DNA from: Miltoncostaea sp963703045
Lineage (GTDB): Bacteria; Actinomycetota; Thermoleophilia; Miltoncostaeales; Miltoncostaeaceae
Assembly: GCA_963703045.1 (NCBI GenBank)
Contig: OY969782.1
Coordinates: 620,001-684,000, forward strand
DNA length: 64,000 nt
Direction: 5' to 3'
Shown here: piece after piece, positions 49,572-58,100 of the stretch
How positions within the stretch are numbered: position 1 is the stretch's first letter
How the letters are laid out: each line of letters starts with the position of its first letter
Program-made: the position numbers and the translations under genes
Notes under the pieces: generated by a model
What the model was told of the DNA's origin: nothing
The model's database searches: none
Seen by the model: only the letters and a program-made list of their open reading frames with translations

Positions 49572-50626
49572 TGAGCGAGAGAGTCGAAGTCACGGTCGCC
49601 GGAGCCGAGCCCATCCGGGCCGGCGCCTGCCGGGTCATCGCCGAGGCCGGCGTCAACCACAACAACAGCATCGACCGCGCGATCGAGCTCGCGCAGCGGG
49701 CCGCCGAGGCCGGCGCCTGGGGGGTCAAGTACCAGCTCTACAAGGCGGGCTCCATCGCCGTCCGCGAGTCGCCCAAGTTCTGGAGCGACGACATCGGCAC
49801 CTCGACCCAGTACGAGGCCTACTCGCTCTCGGACGGCATCGACTACGGCGCCTACGGGGAGATCGCCGCGGCGTGCGCCGAGGCCGGCATCGTCTTCTTC
49901 GCGACGCCCTTCGACCACGACGCCCTCGAGGCCCTGGAGCGGCTGGACGTGGCGATCCACAAGGTGGCGAGCGCCGACATCACCAACCGCCCCCTGCTGG
50001 AGGCCGTGGCGTCCACCGGCAAGCCGGTGATGCTGGCCACGGGCGCCTCGACCCTCGAGGAGGTGCGCGACGCGGTCGAGTGGATGGGCCTCGGGCCCGA
50101 CAAGCTGGTGATCCTCGCCTGCACGCTCACCTACCCGACGCCCGACGAGGACGGCCACTTCGCCCGCATCGAGGGCTTCCGGCGCGAGATGGACCCCTAC
50201 CTGATCGGCTCGTCCGACCACACGCTCGGCATCGCCGGCGCCTGGATGACGGCGGCGCTCGGCGGGGTCTGCATCGAGAAGCACTACACCCTCGACCCCG
50301 GCCTGCCCGACGTGCCGGACCACTCGATCAGCGTGACCCCCGACCAGCTCGCCGAGATGGTGGCGGCGGCCGACCGGGCCGCGACGCTCCGGGGCGACGC
50401 GTGGATCGGCGTGCGCGACTCGGAGATCCCCGCCCGCACCTACGCCCGCCGGTCGGTCGTGCTGCAGCGCGACGTCGCGGCCGACGAGCCGCTCACCCCC
50501 GAGCACCTCGCGATCAAGCGGCCGGGCACCGGCATCGCCCCGGCCGAACTCGGCGCGGTGGTCGGCCGCCGGCTGAAGGAGGCGACGCCCGCGGGCACCG
50601 TCCTCACCCACGACGCGCTCGTCTGA
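49571..50626 (+). CDS. Nonulosonic acid synthase (NeuB/PseI/LegI family)
   Basis: A 351-residue enzyme that condenses a 6-carbon amino sugar with phosphoenolpyruvate to make a sialic-acid-like sugar. The TIM-barrel domain starts CRVIAEAGVNHNNSIDRAIE and includes WGVKYQLYKAGSIAV, FFATPFDHDALEALERL, HKVASADITNRPLLEAV and CIEKHYTLDPGLPDVPDHSI, all standard. The C-terminal SAF (antifreeze-like) domain covers roughly 290-351 (RSVVLQRDVAADEPLTPEHL). Sequence alone does not separate the sialic, legionaminic and pseudaminic versions; the PseG partner upstream favours a pseudaminic- or legionaminic-type sugar. ATG 49571. Confidence 0.9.
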   Translation: MSERVEVTVAGAEPIRAGACRVIAEAGVNHNNSIDRAIELAQRAAEAGAWGVKYQLYKAGSIAVRESPKFWSDDIGTSTQYEAYSLSDGIDYGAYGEIAAACAEAGIVFFATPFDHDALEALERLDVAIHKVASADITNRPLLEAVASTGKPVMLATGASTLEEVRDAVEWMGLGPDKLVILACTLTYPTPDEDGHFARIEGFRREMDPYLIGSSDHTLGIAGAWMTAALGGVCIEKHYTLDPGLPDVPDHSISVTPDQLAEMVAAADRAATLRGDAWIGVRDSEIPARTYARRSVVLQRDVAADEPLTPEHLAIKRPGTGIAPAELGAVVGRRLKEATPAGTVLTHDALV

Positions 50627-50660
50627 GCCCATCGCGCATCGCCCCGATCCGGCGCCGGCC

Positions 50661-51803
50661 GTGAGTCCCGCCCGCGGCGGCGCGGCGCCGGCGCCGTGGG
50701 TGGTGTTCCTCGTCACCAGCACGGAGCAGCTGCAGGCCGCCCGGGCGGTGGCGGAGCACCTGCCGGGCGCCGCGACGCTGCTCGACCCCTACCACGCGCT
50801 GGTCGCGCCGCTCGCCGACGTCGAGCGCATCGAACGCCCCGTCGGGGTCTTCCCCACCCCGGGTCGGCTTGCCGGCACCCGGCGCACGACCCGCCAGGCG
50901 CTGGCGGCACCCGCGGGTGCGCGGCCGATCCTCGTCGTCGGACAGGACGAGGGCACGCTCGAGCGCGTGGCCGTCACGACGGCGAAGCGCCTCGGCGCCG
51001 CGGTGGTCATCCTGCCCGACGGCGTGCGCACGACGCTGCGGTTCGAGCCGCTCAACGCGCGCACCCCGGCGTCGCGGGCATTCGACGTGGCCGACCGGCT
51101 GCTCGTGGCCGCCCGCGTGCTGAGCGGCCGGCGCACCGACTTCGGCTCGACGCGACCCGACGCGATCCTCGGCTGGGGACCCGGCTGGCAGAGGTCCCTG
51201 CAGGGCCGCGCGCCGGGGGCCCGCATCGTGAGCTGCGGCTCACCGCGGTCCGACGCGCTGGCGGGCATACCGCCGCGCACCGGCGTCGAGCGTGTGCTGA
51301 TCTGCAGCCAACCGCTGCTGCTGCCCCCGACCGAGGCGCCTGTCGCCGAGTCGCTCGCCTGGTACGACTGGCTCGCACGGATCGCGGGGGTCTCCGACCC
51401 GCGGGCCCGGGTGCGGCTGCACCCCAGCGAGCGCTCCCCGCGCTACGCGCTGCCCGCCGAACTCGAGACGCTCGCCCGCTCCCCCGCCGCGGCTCTGCGC
51501 GACGACCTCGCGTGGGCGGACGTGGTGGTGGCGCCCTATTCGTCGATCCTGGTCGAGGCGGTCGCGGCCGGCCGCATCCCGGTCAGCGCCGGCGGTACGG
51601 CGATCTGGGGACGGTTCGCCGCCAACGCCTTCCTCGAGGACCCACGGGTGGCGCGCACGGACTTCCGCGCCGACCCGGACGTGGGCGCGCTGCTGGCGGC
51701 GGGCGCGGCCGCCGCCCCCACCGTCGCGTCGCTGCGCGACGACTACATGGCCCACGTCGGCGACTCGGCGCGACGCGCCGCCGAGGCGATCGCCTCGGCG
51801 TGA
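50661..51803 (+). CDS. GT-B-like transferase, possible nonulosonic acid or glycerophosphate transferase
   Basis: A 380-residue protein without a firm family. PWVVFLVTSTEQLQAARAVA at the N-terminus, GAAVVILPDGVRTTLRFEPL in the middle, then RVRLHPSERSPRYALPAELE and DVVVAPYSSILVEAVAAGRI in the second half. The HPSE and S-S-x-x-x-E pattern resembles CDP-glycerol glycerophosphotransferases and bacterial polysialyltransferases. It follows the NeuB-type gene by 34 bases in the same operon, so it is a candidate for transferring the CMP-activated sugar. GTG 50661 start. A terminator follows immediately. Confidence 0.6.
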   Translation: MSPARGGAAPAPWVVFLVTSTEQLQAARAVAEHLPGAATLLDPYHALVAPLADVERIERPVGVFPTPGRLAGTRRTTRQALAAPAGARPILVVGQDEGTLERVAVTTAKRLGAAVVILPDGVRTTLRFEPLNARTPASRAFDVADRLLVAARVLSGRRTDFGSTRPDAILGWGPGWQRSLQGRAPGARIVSCGSPRSDALAGIPPRTGVERVLICSQPLLLPPTEAPVAESLAWYDWLARIAGVSDPRARVRLHPSERSPRYALPAELETLARSPAAALRDDLAWADVVVAPYSSILVEAVAAGRIPVSAGGTAIWGRFAANAFLEDPRVARTDFRADPDVGALLAAGAAAAPTVASLRDDYMAHVGDSARRAAEAIASA

Positions 51804-51831
51804 CGGACCGCCCGGGCACCCGGGCGGTCCG
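51804..51831. terminator. Bidirectional hairpin between convergent genes
   Basis: Perfect 13-base arms (CGGACCGCCCGGG and its complement) are separated by 2 bases, lying between the transferase stop at 51803 and the GH16 stop at 51839. There is no T-run on either side, but the position between converging genes supports a terminator role. Confidence 0.6.
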
Positions 51832-51838
51832 CCGCCGC

Positions 51839-53423
51839 TCAGGACCGGGCCGAGATGACCACCCAGTTCGACGTACACGTTGGCGACCGATCCCGGCGCC
51901 GGGGGGGCCCCGCTGAGGACGGTCTCGGACTGCATGACGTAGTCCATCGGCGTGTTGGGGATGCGGGAGGTCGAGCGGCCGATCACGTTGCCGTCGAGGA
52001 TGAAGACCATCTCGTCGGGACCCCATTCCATCACGGCCGTGTGCCACCCGGAGGCGAAAAGCGACCGCGTGACGTAGGCGTCCTGGTCCGAGCCCGACGT
52101 GCCGTTCTGACGGTGCATGAAGGCGCTGATCTCACCGTCGAGATCGCCCTCGGGGAAGTCGATCTCACCGTCGCGCGGGGTCACGTCGCTGTGGGGCCAG
52201 AGCAGCCAGGCCACCTTGTATCCGGGCGTCGGATCGGCCTTGAACCGCACGGCGTAGCGCCCGTACCGGAGGCCTCCGTTGATCGTCCCGGGACCGGACA
52301 GGAGCGGGATCGGGGCCGCCACCTTGGTCACCCCGCCCTCGTTGCGCATCCGCAGCCGCAGCATCGAGTTCGAGATCGAGTTGACCTCGGAGGGGATGTA
52401 CTTGCCGTTGCCCGAGGTGTCGGTGTACCCCTCGGGGTAGCTGTACCACTTGTCGCGCACGGCGGCGGGCAGGCCGGAGCAGCGCCGCGTGTTGCGGTTG
52501 CACCCCGTCCAGCCACCCTCGCGGACGTCGGTGGAGAAGTCGTCGGAGAAGATCTCGCGCCACCCCGAGGGCTGCTGCCCCGCCGGGATCGGCACCCCGG
52601 ACGGGCCGGGCTGGCTCGCGGGCGGCGCGGCGGGCGCCGGCGCGGTCGGCGCGGCGGGCCCGGTGGCCGGGGCGGGTGCCGCACCCCCGAGCGCGCCGGC
52701 CGAGCCGACCGCGCTCCTCATGTCGCGCCGGATGCCCGAGGGGCTGAGCGCTCGCCGGTACACCCGCACCTCGTCGATGACGCCCCGGAACGATGTCAGC
52801 GACCTCACGGCGCCGCCGACGCGCACCGGCCCGGAGGAGTCGGCGATCTCGCCTCGGACCACGGAGGCCCGGGTGACCCGCCCGTCCTGCAGGAGCCGCA
52901 GCACGGATCCGTCGTACGTCAGGGCGAGATGGGTCCACCGCCCGCGGCGCACCGTCGCGCCGCCGCGCAGCACGACCCGCCGGCCGCCCACGCGGGCCTC
53001 GGCGGTGGCGGCGCCACGCGACAGCGACAGGCCGACGACCGTGCGCGACCCCGCGCCGACCTTCGCCAGCACGGCGCGCCGGCCGCTCGTGGTCGTCGGG
53101 CGCACCCAGGCCTCGAAGGTGATCCCGCGCTCCACGGCGACGGCCGGTCGCGTGCGCACCGTCAGGTGGGCCTTCGGACCCCTGAAGGCGAGCCCGGAGC
53201 CGAACCTGCCCTTCACTGCGCTCACCGCGCGGGCGGTCGTCGCGGTGCGACGACCCGAGCCGTCGCGCAGGCGCTCGCCGCCGTCGGCGAAGCCGAACGA
53301 GGCGGCCAGACCCCCTCCACGGGCGGTCGCGGTGGCGCCGTCGGACGACGTCGCACCGAGGGCCAGGACCATGACCGGCGCCGTGACGGCGACCAGGCCG
53401 AGGGCGTATCTCACGCTCTTCAT
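51839..53423 (-). CDS. Secreted GH16 glycoside hydrolase with LamG-like domain, frameshift near the end
   Basis: About 527 residues. A signal peptide (VRYALGLVAVTAPVMVLALG) is followed by a LamG/concanavalin-like module (residues ~45-230, GITFEAWVRPTTTSGRRAVL, GVIDEVRVYRRALSPSGIRR), a Pro/Ala linker, and a GH16 catalytic domain from ~290 with the E-x-D-x-x-E motif in DGEIDFPEGD (near 424). An extra base near 51,869 turns the expected ending VYVNWVVISARS into a read-through; with it removed the stop is TGA at 51839-51841. GH16 enzymes cut beta-glucans and galactans. ATG 53423. Confidence 0.82.
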
Positions 53424-53575
53424 CGTCGGGATGGGCACATCTCCCGTGTTGGGCGCGCCACGGAGGGGCGCGCGAGTGTCGTGCGACCGGTCCGCCGCGC
53501 GCGGACGATCAGACGCGACGGCATGCTGATGGCTCGGATCCGGCGCGTCAACCGACCCGACGCCCGGAACACGCG

Positions 53576-54907
53576 CTACCCGGGTACCGTCTCGAGCAGA
53601 TCCTCGGCCAGAAGCCGCTCCACGTGAGGGATCAGGTCGATCGCGGGCACTCCGATTATTTCGGCGATCTCGACGAGGTCGTGATCGCCGTCGGCGTGGG
53701 CCAGCAGGTTGACGAGCGTCCGCGCCGCCTGCGCCGAGCCCTTCATGCTGAGGTCGGGGTACAGGCCGCGGCGGCCGAGCTGGGGCTCGCCCACCGTCGT
53801 CAGCCGGTACCGCCGGTTGGCCTCGATCACCCGGATGCACTCACGCACGACGTCGAGCCCGCCCTGCAGACCGCTCGCCGTCACGAGATCCAGGTCGTCG
53901 AGCGAGGTGTGGTACTCGGGGTACTCCCGGTACTTGCTGCGCATCACGCTCACCATCGGCAGGTTGACCCCGGGACTGCAGTACTGCCGCTCGTCGCTTC
54001 CGCGGTCGAGGTACGTGTACCGGGAGAATCCCGGATGCCGCGATCCGAGCACGTGCAGCGCCACGCGGTCGGCCAGGGTGCCGCCGCGGCGGGACGGCAG
54101 GAACGAGTGATCGCGATCGTCCCCGATGCAGGTCACGACGAAGCCGGCGACGACGTTGCGCCGCAGGTGCGCCAGGTTGCGGCTGAGGTAGGTGATCGCG
54201 CCGATCGTCTCGGGCGCGAACACGAGGCGGTAGGTGTAGCGGCGCGGCGCGGCGGCGATCCAGCGCGCCAGGAACGCGGCGACGACCGGACCCGAGAGCT
54301 CGTTGTTGGCCATCGACGGGTGGCAGACGTACGTCGAGACGAACACCTCCTGCGCGGACGCGCCCGGGATCACCAGCTCTCCGTAGCTGAGCGATCCGTC
54401 GAACAGCTCGCTGTCGATCCGCACCCGGTAGGTCCCCGGGCGCAGCCGCTCCCGGTCGGCGTGCGCCATGCAGAAGCCCCACCGCCGCGCGTAGTACGAC
54501 GTGACGTACGGGATGGCGTCGGGCTGGTCGGGCAGCGAGTACAGGTGCCCCTGCAGGTCCTCGAGGGAGAGCTCGTCGTCGACGGGCGTCGAGTAGCCGA
54601 CGACGTGCAGGTTGTTGTCGGCGATGTCGATGATGCGCCGGCCGTCGGGGTCGATGACGTAGGCCTCGCCGATGCGCCACTCGGGCGGCACGGTCCAGTC
54701 GCCGACCGGGGTGCCGGAGGGCACCTCGTGCACCGTGATCGGCGCCACGCGCCCGAGGGCCGCCAACGTCGCCCGCACCCCCTCGCCCGTGAGGCTCCGG
54801 GTGATCGGGAACAACTCGGTGGCGAGCGCGTGCATCGCCGCGCCCTCCGCCGCCGGCGGGCCACCCGCGGCCGTCTCGGTGCGCTCGCCCCACCGGTCCG
54901 GGCTCAC
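53576..54907 (-). CDS. DUF4910 aminopeptidase-like protein with winged-helix C-terminus
   Basis: A 443-residue protein of the DUF4910/DUF2172 type, an M28-peptidase-like fold frequently found in surface polysaccharide loci. Seen: LFPITRSLTGEGVRATLAAL at the N-terminus, EVFVSTYVCHPSMANNELSG (a metal-ligand region with Asn where many peptidases have Asp), YRLVFAPETIGAITYLSRNL, CIGDDRDHSFLPSRRGG, and PEYHTSLDDLDLVTASGLQG. The last ~80 residues form a helical, probably winged-helix, domain (LVNLLAHADGDHDLVEIAEI). The substrate is unknown. GTG 54907 (VSPDRWGERTE) is the start; a very long upstream extension of the frame is antisense to the next gene. Confidence 0.78.
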   Translation of the reverse strand: MSPDRWGERTETAAGGPPAAEGAAMHALATELFPITRSLTGEGVRATLAALGRVAPITVHEVPSGTPVGDWTVPPEWRIGEAYVIDPDGRRIIDIADNNLHVVGYSTPVDDELSLEDLQGHLYSLPDQPDAIPYVTSYYARRWGFCMAHADRERLRPGTYRVRIDSELFDGSLSYGELVIPGASAQEVFVSTYVCHPSMANNELSGPVVAAFLARWIAAAPRRYTYRLVFAPETIGAITYLSRNLAHLRRNVVAGFVVTCIGDDRDHSFLPSRRGGTLADRVALHVLGSRHPGFSRYTYLDRGSDERQYCSPGVNLPMVSVMRSKYREYPEYHTSLDDLDLVTASGLQGGLDVVRECIRVIEANRRYRLTTVGEPQLGRRGLYPDLSMKGSAQAARTLVNLLAHADGDHDLVEIAEIIGVPAIDLIPHVERLLAEDLLETVPG

Positions 54908-55147
54908 GGGTCCTCCGTCGTCGTGGGGGCGGGCGTCGGGATGGGGGCGATTATGCCGCAGGCCCACCCGGCCGACCCCCCATCGACCCGCGGGGAGCCG
55001 GGGGTGAGCGGCGCGCACGCCCCCCTCGATCGGGGAGTCGCGTGCGACGCCTGACCCCGCAATCATGGGACGAGTGCTCGCACGCGCCGACACCGCCGCT
55101 CGAGCCGTGACGAGGCGCGAGCCCGCGGTCACGTCCGACCGGATGGA
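54908..55147. promoter_or_regulatory. Divergent gap between DUF4910 gene and flippase fusion
   Basis: 240 bases presumably containing both promoters. I see no gene, strong inverted repeat or recognisable promoter box in this GC-rich stretch. Confidence 0.3.
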
Positions 55148-58100
55148 GTGCGGACGCGTGCCCGGTGGTGGGGCGTCCGCGCACGACGGGGGCCCCCCGT
55201 GCTGAGGGCGATGCGCTCGGTCATGGCGGCTGTGTTCGCGATCGGGCGGTTGCTGCTGACGCTCACCGCCGCGGTCGACCGCCGCGGCAAGGCCCAGCTG
55301 GCCGGCGGTGGCACGGCCCTCGCGCCCCCGCTCCCGGTCGCCGACGCGCGCGCGTCGGGACAGCTCGTGGGCGGCGCCGAGACGGTGCCGTCGTTCGTCA
55401 GCCCCGGTCCGGCCGGCCGCCGGCGCCGCGCGGCCCTGCGGGCGCACCTCTCGGTGCCCCTCTTCCGCAACGCCTACAGCCTGATGATCAACTCGGCGCT
55501 CACCTCGCTGCTCGGTGTCGCCTTCTGGATCCTGGCGGCCCGCCTGTTGCCCGCCGACGAGCTCGGCCGCGACAGCGCCCTGATCGCGACGATGGTGACG
55601 CTGTTGACCATCTGCCAGCTCAACCTGGGCAACGCGCTGCCCCGGTTCCTGCCGCAGGTGTCCGACCCCGCCCGCACGGTGCGCATGGCCTACGGGGCGA
55701 GCGTCGGCCTCGCCCTCGTGGCCGCCGGCATCTTCGTCGTCGTCGCCTCGCGGTTCTCGGGGCCCCTGAGCATGCTCGGCGACGTCCGGCTCGCCGCGGC
55801 CTTCGTGGTCGGCACCGCCCTGTGGGGCGTCTTCGCCCTCCAGGACGGGGCCCTGACCGGCATGCGGCAGGCGCCGTGGGTGCCCATCGAGAACGCCGTC
55901 TTCGGCACCCTCAAGCTGCTCGCGCTGCCGCTGGCCCTCGTCGTCGGCCTCTCCCACGGGGCCTTCGTGGCGTGGATCGGGCCGATGGCGCTGATGCTGA
56001 TCCCGGTCAACGCCCTGCTCTTCCTGCGGATCATCCCGCAGCACAAACGCCGCGAGGCGGCTCGGGGCGTGCGGCCGCCGGGGATCGCGCGCCGGCCGCT
56101 GATGCGCTTCCTGATCCAGGACTACATGGCGACGACCCTGGCGATCGGCGCCGTCGCCGTGCTGCCGCTGCTCGTGCTGACGCTCGTCGGCAGCGAGCAG
56201 AACGCCTACTTCTACATCGCGCTCACCATCGTGCTGGCCTTCGAGGCGTTCGCGACCAACGCCGGGACCTCGCTCATGGTCGAGAGCGCCATCGACCCCG
56301 AGCGGCTGCCGTCGATGGCCCGCATGGTCGTGCGCCGCATGCTGCTGGTGATGCTGCCCCTCGCCACGCTGCTGTTCGTGGCCGCGCCGTTCGTGCTCGC
56401 GCCGTTCGGCTCCGAGTACGCGAGCGGCGGGACGACCCTGCTGCGACTGCTCGCCGTCGCGCTGGTGTTCCGCACGTTCATCGCGCTGTTCCAGGCGATC
56501 TCGCGCTCGCAGACGCGCGGTCGCACCCTCCTGGCGATCGACGTCACGCTCTTCTCCCTCATCATCGGGCTCACCGTCGTGCTTGCGCCCCGGTTCGGGC
56601 TCGAGGGGGTCGGCATCGCCTGGCTGGTCGCGAGCGTCGTCGTGGCCGTCGGATGCGCGCCGACGTTCGTGCGCTTCCTGCGGGGCGGCGAGGCGCGCGG
56701 CGGTGTCGTGACGCGCCGGCCGGCCCGCCCGGGGTTGACGACCATCCTGCGCGAGCCCGGTGCGCCGCGCGTGCCCCTCCCGGACGACGGCGCCCTCCCC
56801 GCGCCCGCCGCACCGCCGTCCAGCCGTGCCATCGGGCCGGTCGCCGTCGCGGCGAGCCTGCTGGCGATCGTCCTCATGTCGCTCGATCTCGACTGGGGCG
56901 TGTGGTCGGCGCTCGTCTTCGCCGTGCTCTTCGCCGTGGCGCCCGGAGCCGCCCTGCTGCCGCTGATGGGGGCGCGACACGACGGCCGCGGCTGGGGCCT
57001 CACGATCGCCGTCGGCCTCTCCGTGAGCACGCTCATCGCGCAGACGATGGTCTGGCTCGGGTGGCACCCGGTCAAGATGGCCTACGGGGTGGCGATCGCC
57101 TGCCCGGCGATCATGCTGGTGACCTGGGCGGTACGGGGCAGCCGCAGGGACCCGTGGTCGCGGACGGGGGCGATGCGGTCGTCGAAGCGCACGAGGGCGA
57201 CGGGGGCGCGCGGCCCCCAGCCGCGCATCGACGGTAGGGCGGTGCGACACGCCGCGGTGATCGCCGTCGCGTTCGCCGCCTGGGGCGTCGGCCTCGCGAC
57301 CACCGATCTCGGCGACATCGCCGGCTACGGCCTCATCACCGCCCTCGGTCCGGCGTGGTTCGCCGGCCCGGCCCTCCTGCTCGCCGGCTTCCTGGTGGCC
57401 GTCTCCCGCCCGCGGCTCTCCCCCACCACCCTGGCCGCCTACGTGCTCGGTTTCGTGGTGATGCTGCACGCCACCACGCCGATCCTCTACGACGTCCCGC
57501 GCTACACGTGGACCTACAAGCACATCGGGGTCACCCAGTACATCATCGCGAACGGCGCGGTGGACGGCTCGGTGGACGTCTACAACAACTGGCCGGGGTT
57601 CTTCGCGCTGACGGCGTGGCTGAGCAGCGCCTCGGAGGTCGGGCCGCTCGCGTACGCGGCGTGGAGCCAGGTCACGTTCTCGATCGTCGCGGTCGCCGTA
57701 CTGCTGTTCGTCCTCCGCGGACTGGCCATCGGCGAGCGCACGCGCTGGACGGCGATCTGGCTGTTCGTCGGCGCCGACTGGATCGGCCAGAACTACTTCG
57801 CGCCGCAGGCGCTCGCGTTCGTGCTGGCGATCGCCGTGCTGGGCCTGGTGCTGCGCTGCGCGCCGGCGCGGGCGGTGAAGGCGACGCCGAGGCCCCGGCC
57901 GGGGCGCCGGCGACGACGCGGCCCGCTGACGCGCCTGCGCGACGCCGACCGGCGACGCGTCGCCGAGCGGCCGCCGCCGCCGCTCTCCGGCCGCGGCGCC
58001 CTGTTCGCGGGCGCGCTCTGCTTCGGGGCCATCGCCGTCAGCCACCAGCTCTCACCGGTCATCCTCATCCTGCAGGTCTCGGCGCTCGCCCTCGTGACCG

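Noticed and set aside
51240..53840. 866-codon minus-strand ORF covering the GH16 gene
   Set aside because: It extends past both true ends: upstream of ATG 53423 it is not protein-like, and downstream of about 51,875 it is antisense to the transferase because of a frameshift.
53576..58045. 1489-codon minus-strand ORF
   Set aside because: Only the part from 54907 to 53576 is a real protein (DUF4910). The upstream extension is antisense to the flippase fusion and is low-complexity Arg/Gln/His sequence.
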